A stretch of 64,000 nt of DNA from an uncultured Clostridium sp. (GTDB lineage Bacteria; Bacillota; Clostridia; TANB77; CAG-508). Position numbers and translations under genes: made by a program. The notes beneath the pieces are model-generated. The model was not told where the DNA came from and did no database searches. It saw only the letters and a program-made list of their open reading frames with translations. Each line of letters begins with the position of its first letter. The first letter of the stretch is position 1. Positions 49,267 to 57,973 of the stretch are shown here, one piece after another. The DNA lies in the NCBI GenBank assembly GCA_900553755.1, contig USEX01000002.1, positions 1-64,000 on the forward strand, read 5' to 3'.

Positions 49267-50925
49267 ATGAATAAATTACAAGATAGTCAAATAAGCACGG
49301 ATTTTGAAGAATTATCTGAGGAACAACAGATTTTACAAGATGCAGAGCAAATAATAAAACAAACGCAATCTGAAAAAAAACATAAAGGCAAAAAGGTTTT
49401 TCTTTTTGTTTTTTTGCCTTTATCAATATTAATTATAATAGCCCTATTTTTTTCTACTATATTTGCTTTGTTGAATATACATAAAGATACCATTATTTCA
49501 GGTATTTACATACAAGGTATTTCTGTTTCTGGATTAACAAAAGATGAAGCAAAAGCAAAAATTTCTGAAGAAATAAAAAAACAATTATCTAAGGAAATTA
49601 CTCTATCTCACGAAGATTATTCTATTACCATATCGCCTTCTCAAATTAATATGTCTTTTGATACAGACCTTGCTGTAGAAAATGCTTTTGCTTTAGGCAG
49701 ATCAAGCAATATTTTTATAAACAATTTCACAATTCTTAATGCCTTAAGCACCAATCTTAATATAGGACCTAGCATTTACTATGATACCGAATTATATGAT
49801 AATTTAGTAACTGAAATAAATTCAAATTTGCCAGATGCAGTAATTAATCCTAGCTATTCTATTGATGGAACTTCCTTAATTATTTCTAATGGCAAGGACG
49901 GTTTCGTTGTAGATTCTGATTCACTAATACATGAAATATTATTTTTATTAACAAATAGTACCAATAATATTTCAATATCTATACCTGTAACTCCTGTTTC
50001 AGCCAAGAGTATTGATATTGATTCTATCTACGCAGAAGTTTATAAACAACCTGTTGATGCTTACTACCAAACAAATCCATATGTTGTTTATCCTTCATCA
50101 AATGGATTAGATTTCAATATTTCTCTAGATGAAGCTAAAAATATAGTTAGTACATATCAAGAAGAATATACTATACCTTTAAAAATTTTATATCCTTCCG
50201 TGACTACAAATCAATTAGGCGCAGAGGCTTTTCCAGATTTATTATCTAGCTTCTCTACTTCTTTTACGAGCAGTAATAGTAACCGTTCTACCAATATTTC
50301 GCTTTCTGCTTCGAAGATAAACGGAGTTGTTTTAATGCCTGGAGAAACATTTTCTTATAACCAAGTTGTTGGCCAGCGTACTAAAGCTGCTGGATTTAAA
50401 GAAGCTCCTGCTTATTTAAATGGAAAAGTAGTTCAAGAATACGGTGGAGGAATATGCCAAGTTTCATCAACTCTTTATAATGCAGTATTATATGCAAACT
50501 TGGAAATCACCGAAAGAACAAATCATGGCTTTAAACCTTCATATGTAAAACCTGGTTTAGATGCTACCGTATCATGGGGTGGTCCAGATTTTAAATTTAC
50601 AAATAATAGAAATTATCCAATAAAAATAGTTTGTGATACTTCTGGCAAAATTCTAAGAATCTATATTTACGGATTAAAAACTGACAACGATTACAAAGTA
50701 GTAATAGATGCACAATATCTTTCAACAGTTTATGCACAAACAGTTTATCAAACCGATTCATCTTTAGCCACTGGTCAAACTCGTGTAATTTCTAACGGTT
50801 CAAACGGTTGCAAAACCGCCACATACAAAACATTATACAATTCTGCTGGGAATGTAGTTTCTACCGAATGTATCTCAAGAGATACCTACAATCCACATAA
50901 TAAGATAGTGGCAGTGGGCCCATAA
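49267..50925 (+). CDS. VanW-family membrane-anchored protein
   Basis: Seen: 552 residues. A cytoplasmic Gln/Glu-rich start, membrane helix (about 45-68), a peptidoglycan-binding-like domain (about 78-200, IYIQGISVSGLTKDEAKAKI), and a C-terminal VanW domain with GETFSYNQVVGQRTKAAGF, GGGICQVSSTLYNAVL and ERTNHGF. Known: VanW is an accessory of some vancomycin clusters, but VanW-domain proteins are common in Clostridia without resistance; role probably in the cell wall. No vanA/B genes nearby, so this is not evidence of resistance. ATG 49267 is seven bases after GGAG (49264 is the alternative). Confidence 0.88.
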   Translation: MNKLQDSQISTDFEELSEEQQILQDAEQIIKQTQSEKKHKGKKVFLFVFLPLSILIIIALFFSTIFALLNIHKDTIISGIYIQGISVSGLTKDEAKAKISEEIKKQLSKEITLSHEDYSITISPSQINMSFDTDLAVENAFALGRSSNIFINNFTILNALSTNLNIGPSIYYDTELYDNLVTEINSNLPDAVINPSYSIDGTSLIISNGKDGFVVDSDSLIHEILFLLTNSTNNISISIPVTPVSAKSIDIDSIYAEVYKQPVDAYYQTNPYVVYPSSNGLDFNISLDEAKNIVSTYQEEYTIPLKILYPSVTTNQLGAEAFPDLLSSFSTSFTSSNSNRSTNISLSASKINGVVLMPGETFSYNQVVGQRTKAAGFKEAPAYLNGKVVQEYGGGICQVSSTLYNAVLYANLEITERTNHGFKPSYVKPGLDATVSWGGPDFKFTNNRNYPIKIVCDTSGKILRIYIYGLKTDNDYKVVIDAQYLSTVYAQTVYQTDSSLATGQTRVISNGSNGCKTATYKTLYNSAGNVVSTECISRDTYNPHNKIVAVGP

Positions 50926-50930
50926 CATTA

Positions 50931-50960
50931 AAATAAAGTGTAGGCTTCTACACTTTATTT
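50931..50960. terminator. Bidirectional terminator between vanW-like and S66 genes
   Basis: Seen: perfect 13-bp stem AAATAAAGTGTAG / CTACACTTTATTT, 4-base loop. The S66 stop codon overlaps its right arm. Confidence 0.85.
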
Positions 50961-51971
50961 TAATTTGAATTCTATGCTTCCTTTTCCTGCATTCAATTCT
51001 ATTCTAGCTATTGCACCATTTATAATAGTCATTTGTGGTGGCTTATGCCCAATATCAGCATTAATTATAATAGGAACATTCAGTTCTTCTAATGAACTTT
51101 TTATCGCATTTTTAAAGCTAATATTATAATAACTTTTTTCTATTCCACTCCTTCCAAAAACAATTCCTTTCGTATATTTAAAATATCCTGCTTCCTTTAA
51201 TTGAAACATTGCTCTTACTAAACTTTCACTACTTAATTCACAATTATCAAAGAACCATATAATTCCATCTTTCTTATATTTTTCAATAAAATTTTTTGTA
51301 TTATCATATTTTGTTCCAATTAAGCACAAAATCACATCTAAGCAACCGCCTATCATTCTACCTTGCATTTTAATATTTTCTTCTCCATTTATTCCTTCCC
51401 ATCTAACCTTTTCCGTTAAGTTATATGGTTCATCACCATTAATTCTCTCTGCTCTTATACCTTCATATAAATCATAACTATATTGCTTGATTAAATTTCC
51501 CTGTAATATTTCTAAATTTTCCTTTATAGCCCTGTGCCAATCCTTCATAGCAAATGTTTTAAAGTTATTTGAATAGATTGTAGCCATGTCTAACATTGTA
51601 GTAATTGGAAACAATAAGCCTGTTATATCTGAATAACCTTGCATCCATTTAGGATTATTTAAAATATTTTTAAAATTCACATATGGAAGCATTTCTATTA
51701 AAAACTCGCCTCCAGCTAATCCAATTATTGCTTTTGTTTTCTCATCTATAAACAGCTTGTTCAATTGCTTTGCTCTTTCTTCTTTACTTGCACTTCTACC
51801 TGTTCCAGTATCTTTTCTGCAATTCTCGGTTTCTTCTATTGTAAAACCTAGATCTTTAAGCTTTTCTTCCGCCATATCTAATTTTTTTATATCTATCTCA
51901 TTTTCACTTCCAGCTGATGGAGCTGTAACTCCTATCGTATCGCCTTTTTTTATAAATTCAGGATATATCAT
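50955..51971 (-). CDS. S66-family peptidase (LD-carboxypeptidase / MccF-like)
   Basis: Seen: 338 residues. Starts with KKGDTIGVTAPSAGS, then AIIGLAGGEFLIEMLPYV, the segment GYSDITGLL, and a C-terminal domain with WFFDNCELSSESL and NADIGHKPPQMTIINGA (Ser-Glu-His triad region). The nucleophile segment reads GYSDIT instead of the usual GxSD-T with a Ser, which is conserved here. Known: cleaves L,D-peptide bonds of cell-wall muropeptides (LdcA) or microcin C adducts (MccF). Which of the two cannot be told. ATG start with GGAGG. Confidence 0.85.
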   Translation of the reverse strand: MIYPEFIKKGDTIGVTAPSAGSENEIDIKKLDMAEEKLKDLGFTIEETENCRKDTGTGRSASKEERAKQLNKLFIDEKTKAIIGLAGGEFLIEMLPYVNFKNILNNPKWMQGYSDITGLLFPITTMLDMATIYSNNFKTFAMKDWHRAIKENLEILQGNLIKQYSYDLYEGIRAERINGDEPYNLTEKVRWEGINGEENIKMQGRMIGGCLDVILCLIGTKYDNTKNFIEKYKKDGIIWFFDNCELSSESLVRAMFQLKEAGYFKYTKGIVFGRSGIEKSYYNISFKNAIKSSLEELNVPIIINADIGHKPPQMTIINGAIARIELNAGKGSIEFKLK

Positions 51972-52050
51972 ATTTTCCTCCTAATAAAAAATACCAATTT
52001 CTCTTTTGAAATTGGCAAATAATTGTTAAATGTATATAAAAATTATATAA

Positions 52051-52127
<77 letters not shown>

Positions 52128-52217
52128 ATTTGCCTATTTATTATACTTGTATTTTGTTTTTTTTTCAATAGTTTTATTAGTTTTTTGAGAAATTTATTTA
52201 TTTTTTATAAAAACATC

Positions 52218-52246
52218 TTGCAAATCGCTCATATTTGTGCTATATT
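52218..52246 (+). promoter_or_regulatory. Promoter of tRNA-Pro
   Basis: Seen: TTGCAA (52218-52223), 17-base spacer, TATATT (52241-52246), 28 bases before the tRNA. Confidence 0.65.
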
Positions 52247-52273
52247 TAATAAGTACTTGTTACAAATAATAAC

Positions 52274-52349
52274 CGAGGTGTAGCGCAGTTGGTAGCGCGC
52301 GTGGTTTGGGACCATGAGGTCGCAGGTTCGATCCCTGTCACCTCGACCA
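52274..52349 (+). tRNA. tRNA-Pro (TGG), attachment site of the mobile element
   Basis: Seen: 76-nt cloverleaf with encoded CCA, acceptor CGAGGTG / CACCTCG, anticodon loop TTTGGGA (TGG). Its last 12 bases are part of the 17-bp repeat found again at 63044, so element insertion keeps the tRNA intact. Confidence 0.95.
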
Positions 52350-52354
52350 TATTT
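52338..52354 (+). repeat. attL direct repeat (tRNA-Pro 3' end)
   Basis: Seen: TCACCTCGACCATATTT, spanning the tRNA acceptor end plus five bases. Identical copy at 63044-63060. Confidence 0.9.
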
Positions 52355-52432
52355 AAGCAGTAAATTAAATTTACTGTTTATTTTTTTATCAAAATTCAAG
52401 AGAATTTATAAAAAGTTAAAAGACGGGAAACG

Positions 52433-52464
52433 TGCTATTTTCAAAGCAATTTTGAAGATTAGCA
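52433..52464. repeat. Left-end hairpin of element 1
   Basis: Seen: nested inverted repeat TGCTA...TTCAAA / TTTGAA...TAGCA. The same structure sits at 63116-63148 in element 2, at a similar distance from the att repeat. Possible integrase arm site or a terminator shielding the element from tRNA transcription. Confidence 0.5.
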
Positions 52465-52532
52465 TATTTTTTATATTCTCATAAAAATTTTTTTGACTGC
52501 TTATAAATTCTAGAAAATTACCCTATTTCTCT

Positions 52533-52583
52533 CTGGAAAGGATTTCTGGAAAAATATTATATTCATCTCTGGAATTTCTGGAA
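52533..52583 (+). repeat. Iteron-like repeats upstream of repA (element 1)
   Basis: Seen: four direct CTGGAA cores (52533, 52546, 52569, 52578) within TCTCTGGAA or TTTCTGGAAA contexts, arranged as two pairs, ending 66 bases before repA. Two more copies, also 13 bases apart, lie at 62965 and 62978 near the right end. Likely RepA binding sites/oriV. Confidence 0.55.
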
Positions 52584-52649
52584 AGTCAAAAATTATTTAT
52601 TTCAAACAGATTTATAGTTTTCCAAATATTTTGAAAGGAGAACTAATCT

Positions 52650-53216
52650 ATGGAATTTACTCCATACAAAATTACAGAAACATTAAATTATATGTTTTAT
52701 CAAATTCCAATGGAATTATTTTTTAATACTAATTATAAAGATGCATTATCACTTGAAGCTAAAGTATTATATGGACTTTTACTAAGTCAATTAACATTAT
52801 CAATAAAAAACAACTGGCAAGATGAAAATGGAGATGTTTATATAATTCTTACAAGAGAAAAAGTGCAGAAAATGCTTAATATTTCCGATAAAACTGCAAC
52901 TAAAGCATTTAAACAATTAAGTAAATGCAAACTTATTTATGAAAAGAAACAAGGACAAACTAAGCCTAATCTTATTTATGTTGGAAAAATCAAACATGAT
53001 GATACTATTCCAAATATGACTCGTAAAAATTCCGATTCTAGAGTCGGAAATAATACGATTCATGACTCGGAAAATTTACGACCTAACTATAATAATAAAA
53101 ACTATAATAATAGAACTAATAAGAATTTTTCGAATTTTGAACAAAGAAATTACCCTGAAGGAACATTAGAACATTTATATGCAAATACAGATTGGAATTT
53201 ATTATATGATAATTAA
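52650..53216 (+). CDS. Replication initiator, RepA N-terminal family (element 1)
   Basis: Seen: 188 residues. RepA_N signature near the start (FYQIPMELFFNTNYKDALSLEAKVLYGLLLSQLTLS), followed by a winged helix (LTREKVQKMLNISDKTATKAFKQLSKCKLIYEKKQGQTKPNLIYV). An Asn-rich linker (about 145-165) and a short C-terminal motif NFEQRNYPEG follow. Known: RepA_N proteins start replication of Gram-positive plasmids and of some integrative elements. Iteron-like repeats lie just upstream. Shorter than plasmid RepA_N proteins, lacking their large C-terminal domain. Start ATG with AAAGGAG. A homologue starts element 2. Confidence 0.85.
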   Translation: MEFTPYKITETLNYMFYQIPMELFFNTNYKDALSLEAKVLYGLLLSQLTLSIKNNWQDENGDVYIILTREKVQKMLNISDKTATKAFKQLSKCKLIYEKKQGQTKPNLIYVGKIKHDDTIPNMTRKNSDSRVGNNTIHDSENLRPNYNNKNYNNRTNKNFSNFEQRNYPEGTLEHLYANTDWNLLYDN

Positions 53217-53292
53217 AAAGTTTATTTTTTTTAACAAATTTAGCAATTTTTGTAGTATAATAAGTCAAATGTTAAAATAAGGAGGATTAAAA

Positions 53293-53871
53293 ATGTCAGT
53301 AAAAGAAGAAAATGAAATTACAATCAAAGTTACTTGTTCAAATGATGAATTAATAAAACACTTAACTAATAAAGGATTTAATGAGGGCAGAAAATTTACA
53401 CTTGATGATTATTATTTAATCCCAAAAGATATAGATATCGAGAAATTAACAACAAGAGAAATATTAGCAAAATCTGTAATTATAAGATATATTGTTGATG
53501 ATGGTAAAATAATTCAAAAAATAACTTTTAAAAAGAAGGACATTAATGCTGATGGTGAGATTTTAAGTCAAAAAGCAATTAATTGTGATGTATTGGACTA
53601 TAAAGCAGGAATAAATTTATTTAATGAACTTGGATATTACCAAATTATGAACATTAAAGAAAGTGATGTAATTTATTATAAAGATAGGCTTGAATTAGCT
53701 ATAAAATTTATAGAAAATAGTAATACTTTAATAGAAATTGAAACTGATGATAATTTTAAGACAATTGATGAATTAAAAAAATTGGTAACTGAATTAGAAA
53801 TACCAATTGAAAAAGGTAATTATTTCGTAAAGAAAGCAGAAGATGAATTGAATAAAATTTTAAAAAAATAA
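53293..53871 (+). CDS. CYTH-domain-like protein
   Basis: Seen: 192 residues. An N-terminal EITIKV strand corresponding to the CYTH ExExK motif but with Thr in place of the middle Glu. Further charged beta strands follow (SVIIRYIVDDGKIIQKITFKKKD, YYKDRLELAIKFI, LIEIETDDNF). Known: CYTH enzymes act on triphosphates (adenylate cyclase IV, thiamine triphosphatase, tripolyphosphatase) with Mg in a beta tunnel. Substrate not deducible; the altered motif may mean altered catalysis. It is cargo: absent from the matching place in element 2. ATG start with AAGGAGG. Confidence 0.6.
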   Translation: MSVKEENEITIKVTCSNDELIKHLTNKGFNEGRKFTLDDYYLIPKDIDIEKLTTREILAKSVIIRYIVDDGKIIQKITFKKKDINADGEILSQKAINCDVLDYKAGINLFNELGYYQIMNIKESDVIYYKDRLELAIKFIENSNTLIEIETDDNFKTIDELKKLVTELEIPIEKGNYFVKKAEDELNKILKK

Positions 53872-53914
53872 AAATTATAAAAATGTAAAATTGATTCTAT
53901 GAAGGAGAATGATA

Positions 53915-54433
53915 ATGTACAATAAAATTTGTATAATTGGTGGAAGTGGTAGTGGAAAAACAACATTATCAAGAAATCTAGGAAAATTACTGAATATTCC
54001 AGTTTATAATATTGATGGAATACACTATTTGAAAGATTGGAAACCAAGAGATAAAAAAGAAAGGGACAGTATTATTTTAGATAAAATCAATACAACAAGA
54101 TGGATTATGGATGGAACATATAGTTCAACCTTAGATGCAAGAATGAATGCTTCTGATTTAGTAATCTTCCTTGACTATTCATCTTTTGCAAGATTCTGCG
54201 GAGTATTAAAGAGATTTATTAAAAATCATGGAAAAGAAAAAGAAGAAATTCCAGGTTGTAAAGAAAAAATGGATATTGATTTTATAAAGATTCTATTTAA
54301 ATGGAAAAATAAAAGAATTAGTATTATAGATAAATTATCTAAAGTTAATAATGAAAAAATAATTATTTTTAAAAACAGAAAACAGTTAAATGAATGGTAT
54401 AAAAAACAATTTAATAAAAATATAGAAAAATAG
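53915..54433 (+). CDS. P-loop kinase-like protein (FlaR/topology-modulation type)
   Basis: Seen: 172 residues. Walker A GGSGSGKTT (about 8-16), adenylate-kinase-like core (VYNIDGIHYLKDWKPR, RWIMDGTYSS, DLVIFLDYSSFARF), Lys-rich C-terminal half. Known: often annotated as 'topology modulation protein FlaR', really a small nucleotide/metabolite kinase relative of unknown substrate. Start: ATG 53915 is seven bases after AAGGAG; 53909 is too close. It follows the CYTH gene by 43 bases and ends at a terminator; the pair is probably one cargo unit. Confidence 0.75.
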   Translation: MYNKICIIGGSGSGKTTLSRNLGKLLNIPVYNIDGIHYLKDWKPRDKKERDSIILDKINTTRWIMDGTYSSTLDARMNASDLVIFLDYSSFARFCGVLKRFIKNHGKEKEEIPGCKEKMDIDFIKILFKWKNKRISIIDKLSKVNNEKIIIFKNRKQLNEWYKKQFNKNIEK

Positions 54434-54439
54434 ATGTGA

Positions 54440-54472
54440 GATGTTAGCTTTTATAACTTAACGTCTTTTTTT
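54440..54472 (+). terminator. Terminator after the CYTH/kinase pair
   Basis: Seen: GATGTTAG pairs with TTAACGTC (one G-U), followed by a seven-T tract. Separates this pair from tnpV. Confidence 0.75.
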
Positions 54473-54502
54473 GTGTAAAAAATAAATATGGAGGAACTGA
54501 AA

Positions 54503-54883
54503 ATGAAAAATGAAGTGAATAATAAAATAACATATCATCAAGAAGGGGAATATTTAATACCAGATGTAAAACTACCTGAAGAAAATCCTAAATATAAAAA
54601 TAAAACAATAGGAAAATATGGACAATTAAGATTGAATTATTTGAAAGAATATAAAAAAGGATTGTATCAGCAATTGTTAATGGAGAACAAATTATTTGAG
54701 CATTTAGTTGATACAAATAAAGAAGCGAAATCAAGAGTGAGATTAATTACAAATCAAATTGCAAAGCAAGAACATATTAATGAATATCAAAAAGGAAGAG
54801 ATGCTTTAGATTGGGTTTGTGCTATGAATAATGCACAGGCAAGAGCAGAAGAAATAGTTTATAAAGAAATAATTTATGTATAG
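54503..54883 (+). CDS. TnpV-family protein
   Basis: Seen: 126 residues with the family pattern ITYHQEGEYLIPDVKLPEE, IGKYGQLRLNYLKEYKKGLYQQLL, WVCAMNNAQARAEEIVYKEIIYV. Known: TnpV proteins are carried by clostridial transposons and integrative elements; role unproven. Start ATG 54503 after GGAGG; the ATG at 54488 would put the ribosome binding site inside the frame. The next gene follows after 15 bases. Confidence 0.85.
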   Translation: MKNEVNNKITYHQEGEYLIPDVKLPEENPKYKNKTIGKYGQLRLNYLKEYKKGLYQQLLMENKLFEHLVDTNKEAKSRVRLITNQIAKQEHINEYQKGRDALDWVCAMNNAQARAEEIVYKEIIYV

Positions 54884-54898
54884 AAAGAGGTAATAAAA

Positions 54899-55222
54899 AT
54901 GGAAGAAACAAGATTATATGATATGGATTCAGTTGAATTATATGAGTTAATTGATCAAACAAGAATTGAGCTTAAAAAGAATAATATTGAGTACAAGAAA
55001 TTGTCAGATAAATTGCATAAGATTATGGATAAATATACAAATTTACAATTACTTTTAGAAGATGAAAAATTAGTAGAATTGAACACTGAAGAATGCAAAC
55101 AATTGCAAGAAGTCGTGTCATTAGAAATGCAATTAAGGAACTTTGAAGAAAGACAAATATTCTTTTTAGGTGCAAGAGAAAATTACTTTTATTTGCAAAA
55201 TCTTGGGTTAATAAAAAGATGA
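54899..55222 (+). CDS. Small coiled-coil element protein (107 aa)
   Basis: Seen: charged helical protein (YELIDQTRIELKKNNIEYKKLSDKLHKIM) with a conserved C-terminus EERQIFFLGARENYFYLQNLG. Family unknown to me. The last 25 residues recur in element 2 at 63870-63930 (EEKEIFFLGGKEVYFFFKHLG), showing the C-terminus is the part shared by both elements. Start ATG with AAAGAGG. Confidence 0.65.
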   Translation: MEETRLYDMDSVELYELIDQTRIELKKNNIEYKKLSDKLHKIMDKYTNLQLLLEDEKLVELNTEECKQLQEVVSLEMQLRNFEERQIFFLGARENYFYLQNLGLIKR

Positions 55223-55260
55223 TTTTCAGCAACTATAAATTTAAAAGTAAATAATTGGTT

Positions 55261-55325
55261 GTGAGTACAGCTATATATTTTCTGTATAATGCAAGCAACG
55301 TATTTGTACTCACGCCACAAATACA
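55261..55325 (+). other. Candidate oriT of element 1
   Basis: Seen: inverted repeat GTGAGTACA (55261-55269) / TGTACTCAC (55305-55313) just upstream of mobC. Its right part, 55289-55325 (37 bases), is matched with one mismatch in element 2 (63964-64000), though surrounding DNA has diverged. Conservation plus position before the mobilization genes suggests the relaxase nick region. Confidence 0.55.
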
Positions 55326-55382
55326 ATTAAAGAATGGGATAAATCCCAAACCCTATTTAAAATTAGAAAGTGAGATGAAAAT

Positions 55383-55748
55383 ATGAGAGATAGAACAATA
55401 AAAATTAATGTATTTTTAAATGAAAGTGAAAAGAAAATCTTTGATGAAAAAGCAAAAAAATCTGGATTAAATAAGTCGGAATTTTTTCGAAAAATCATTT
55501 TAGATTATCAATTAAGTGAAAAGCCAGATGAAAGATTTTATGAGTTCTTACATCAATTAAGAGGTATGGCAACAAATTTAAAGCAAATGGCTAAAATATA
55601 TAATCAAAATTATGGATATATTAATACAAGTAAATATAAAACAATGCTTGATGAAATAGAAGCATTTATTTTAGGTTTAAATGAAGTTTATGTATTACCT
55701 AAAAAGATTGGAGGTACTAATGGCAACAACAAGTCTATGGAAATTTAG
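55383..55748 (+). CDS. MobC-like relaxosome accessory protein
   Basis: Seen: 121 residues. Ribbon-helix-helix-like start (RTIKINVFLNESEKKIFDEKAKKSG) and MobC signature HQLRGMATNLKQMAKIYNQ. Known: MobC binds oriT and helps the relaxase open the strands. Overlaps the relaxase start by 29 bases. ATG start. Confidence 0.85.
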   Translation: MRDRTIKINVFLNESEKKIFDEKAKKSGLNKSEFFRKIILDYQLSEKPDERFYEFLHQLRGMATNLKQMAKIYNQNYGYINTSKYKTMLDEIEAFILGLNEVYVLPKKIGGTNGNNKSMEI

Positions 55749-57003
55749 TAGTAGATTAAAAGGTTTAATTGATTATGTTTCAAATGATAAAAAAACAAAT
55801 AATAAGAATTTAGTATCTGGTATAAATTGCTTACCCAATATAGCATATCAAGAAATGATGAATACTAAAAAACAATTTTTTAAGACTGATGGCATTGAAT
55901 GTTTTCATGGCTATCAGTCTTTTGTTTCAGGCGAAGTTACACCCGAAATAGCTCATGAAATTGGTATAAAACTTGCTGAAAAACTATGGGGAGATAAATA
56001 TCAAGTAATAGTTGCAACACATACAAATACAGATAATATTCATAATCATTTCGTGCTAAATTCTGTTTCATTTAAAGATGGGAAGAAATTCACTAATAGA
56101 AATAAAGACTATAATAACATGCAATATGAATCAGATAATTTGTGCAAAGAATATGGATTAAGTGTATTACCTAAAAAATATGATTATTCAAAATATGCAA
56201 CAAATAACTTATATAAAGAATTAATGAAAGATTCAATTGACTATGCTATTGAAAATGCTAATAGTTATGATGAATTTATTTCTATATTAAATGATTTGGA
56301 TTATGAAATAACAATTAGAAATGATGAACTTTCTATTAGGCGAGAACCTTATAAAAGAAACACAAGAATATTAAAACAATTTGGAGCAGATTACTCTTTA
56401 GAAAATATTAAAAAGAGAATTTTAGAAGAGCAACCATTGTTTAAGCATTTTCCAGAAGCATATTTAACTATAAATGCTAGATTAAATTATTATAATAATT
56501 CGAAAAACAAATTATTATCAAATAAATCCATTTATAGCTTTTTATTTTTATCTAATGAAAAAGTATTCATGTTAGGTATAGAAAATGCTTTAAAAAACAA
56601 TATGACGAAATATACACCAGAATTAATTAGAGAAATAAAACAAATGCATGAATATTCAAAACAAGCAGATTTTTTAACTAAATATAATATTAAAACTGAA
56701 GCAGAATTAAATAATTTTGAAAAATCGGTATATGAGAAATTAAATCCTTTAAAAAGTGAACGTGAAAATTTATGGAAAAAACATAAAAGATTAAAAACTA
56801 AAGATGAAAAATTAGAAATTGAAAATAGAATTGCTGAAATTTCTAGAGAGATTTTTTCACTTACAGAAGATTTGAAATATTGTAAGCAAATTCAAGAAAG
56901 AATGGATAATTATAAAAAAGAACAGCTTTATCAACAAATGGTTGAAGAAAAGAATGAAATGGAAAAAGAATTAAAAAGTAAAAAGAAAAAGAGAGTAAGA
57001 TAG
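55720..57003 (+). CDS. Relaxase / mobilization nuclease (MobA/VirD2 type)
   Basis: Seen: 427 residues. Candidate nicking tyrosine Y19 in LIDYVSND. Metal-binding histidines HTNTDNIHNHFVLN (His 101, 108, 110), the classic three-His pattern. A long charged C-terminal coiled region (about 330-427, ending KKKKRVR). Known: PF03432 family nicks oriT and pilots the strand through a helper conjugation pore. Start: ATG 55720 eight bases after GGAGG; an earlier in-frame ATG (55681) is inside mobC. Length is short to normal for the family. Confidence 0.9.
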   Translation: MATTSLWKFSSRLKGLIDYVSNDKKTNNKNLVSGINCLPNIAYQEMMNTKKQFFKTDGIECFHGYQSFVSGEVTPEIAHEIGIKLAEKLWGDKYQVIVATHTNTDNIHNHFVLNSVSFKDGKKFTNRNKDYNNMQYESDNLCKEYGLSVLPKKYDYSKYATNNLYKELMKDSIDYAIENANSYDEFISILNDLDYEITIRNDELSIRREPYKRNTRILKQFGADYSLENIKKRILEEQPLFKHFPEAYLTINARLNYYNNSKNKLLSNKSIYSFLFLSNEKVFMLGIENALKNNMTKYTPELIREIKQMHEYSKQADFLTKYNIKTEAELNNFEKSVYEKLNPLKSERENLWKKHKRLKTKDEKLEIENRIAEISREIFSLTEDLKYCKQIQERMDNYKKEQLYQQMVEEKNEMEKELKSKKKKRVR

Positions 57004-57008
57004 GAAAA

Positions 57009-57029
57009 GGAGCAGTTGTTATCTGCTCC
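57009..57029. terminator. Hairpin between relaxase and DUF5662-like gene
   Basis: Seen: GGAGCAG / CTGCTCC stem, 7-base loop, T4 on the minus-strand side and A7 on the plus side. Separates convergent genes. Confidence 0.7.
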
Positions 57030-57102
57030 AAACAAAAAAATTTAGATTAAATCATTAATAAAAATTGTAATAATGTGAAAAATCATATTTAAGCAAATAT
57101 TA

Positions 57103-57639
57103 TTATTCGCAATTTTTTTTATACAACTTTTGCAATGTTTTTTTATTCAAAACCTCATATACTCCATTTTCAGCCATTTCATTATAAACATCTGTTAAAA
57201 AATTAGCTGTTTTCTGATTAACTTGTGCAGTTTTTCTGTTCTTTTCCCAATATTCAATTTGATTTTGAATTTTCCATCCTTTTCCTGTATAGATCATACT
57301 TGCAGATAAAGAATCACAAATCATTTCAACAGCATATTTATAAGGAATCATTATTGTTTTATCTGTTGTTTTATCATCATACCAATATTCATAATGATGT
57401 TTATTTCTTCCTTTATGATGTAACCAAGCTTCAGAATATCCATTTACTTTTTTACATTCAGAAATTGGACTATAATTCCCATTATAGTATTTTGCAGATT
57501 CAAAAAATTCTATTGGACTATATTTTGATAAATCATGTACAAATCCTCTCCATGGTATACCTGCTTTACAACATAATTTAAATACTTTTATTCTATGTCT
57601 TGTTATCAATATAAAATGTTTTACCATATTTTTTACCAT
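57103..57639 (-). CDS. DUF5662-like protein
   Basis: Seen: 178 residues. His-rich motifs VHDLSKYSPIEF and NGYSEAWLHHKGRNKHHYEYW, then MICDSLSASMIYTGKGW. The HD/HHKGRNKHH arrangement looks like a metal-binding (HD-like) site. Known: matches my recollection of the DUF5662 family, common in phages and Firmicutes; function unknown. First of the minus-strand cargo genes downstream; separated from the ATPase gene by about 360 bases. ATG start with GGGGA. Confidence 0.7.
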   Translation of the reverse strand: MVKNMVKHFILITRHRIKVFKLCCKAGIPWRGFVHDLSKYSPIEFFESAKYYNGNYSPISECKKVNGYSEAWLHHKGRNKHHYEYWYDDKTTDKTIMIPYKYAVEMICDSLSASMIYTGKGWKIQNQIEYWEKNRKTAQVNQKTANFLTDVYNEMAENGVYEVLNKKTLQKLYKKNCE

Positions 57640-57696
57640 ATTTTACGTCCCCTTTTTATCTCTGTATTTCTTAATTTTTTCTATATCAAAATCAAC

Positions 57697-57838
57697 TTAC
57701 ATTACTTCTATAATTATGTTCTCATTTTCTGGATTTGCTTTTAGTCTTTCTACATACTCTGTTATTATTTCCCTAATTTCCTGTTGTCCTTTTCGGTAAT
57801 ACGAATTTACGAAAAATGCAAGCACATACTTTTTTCAT
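57697..57838 (-). pseudogene. Small ORF with an A-run frameshift (about 46 aa if restored)
   Basis: Seen: ATG 57838 begins MKK, then as written runs into MKKVCACIF. Dropping one A from the A6 run gives MKKYVLAFFVNSYYRKGQQ followed by EIITEYVERLKANPENENI and a stop at 57697, a well-formed acidic small protein. No family recognised. Weak ribosome binding site. May be a remnant, or the base count may be wrong. Confidence 0.3.
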
Positions 57839-57927
57839 CGTGATTTTTCTCGTTAGAGAATTACTATTTTTCTTAATAATTAAATTATATAATACATACG
57901 ATTTAAGTACAAGTATTATATAATATT

Positions 57928-57973
57928 TTCGGCGATACTTTTGACAATTTAGGCTAAACTTCGGCGGTACTTT
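57928..57973. repeat. Two direct TTCGGCGRTACTTT repeats
   Basis: Seen: 14-bp copies at 57928 and 57960, one mismatch, 32 bases apart (three helical turns). Upstream of the DUF5662-like gene, so possible operator sites. Confidence 0.35.

Noticed and set aside
49267..50925. Vancomycin resistance
   Set aside because: Only a VanW-domain protein is present; no ligase, dehydrogenase, dipeptidase or VanRS genes. VanW proteins are common in susceptible Clostridia.
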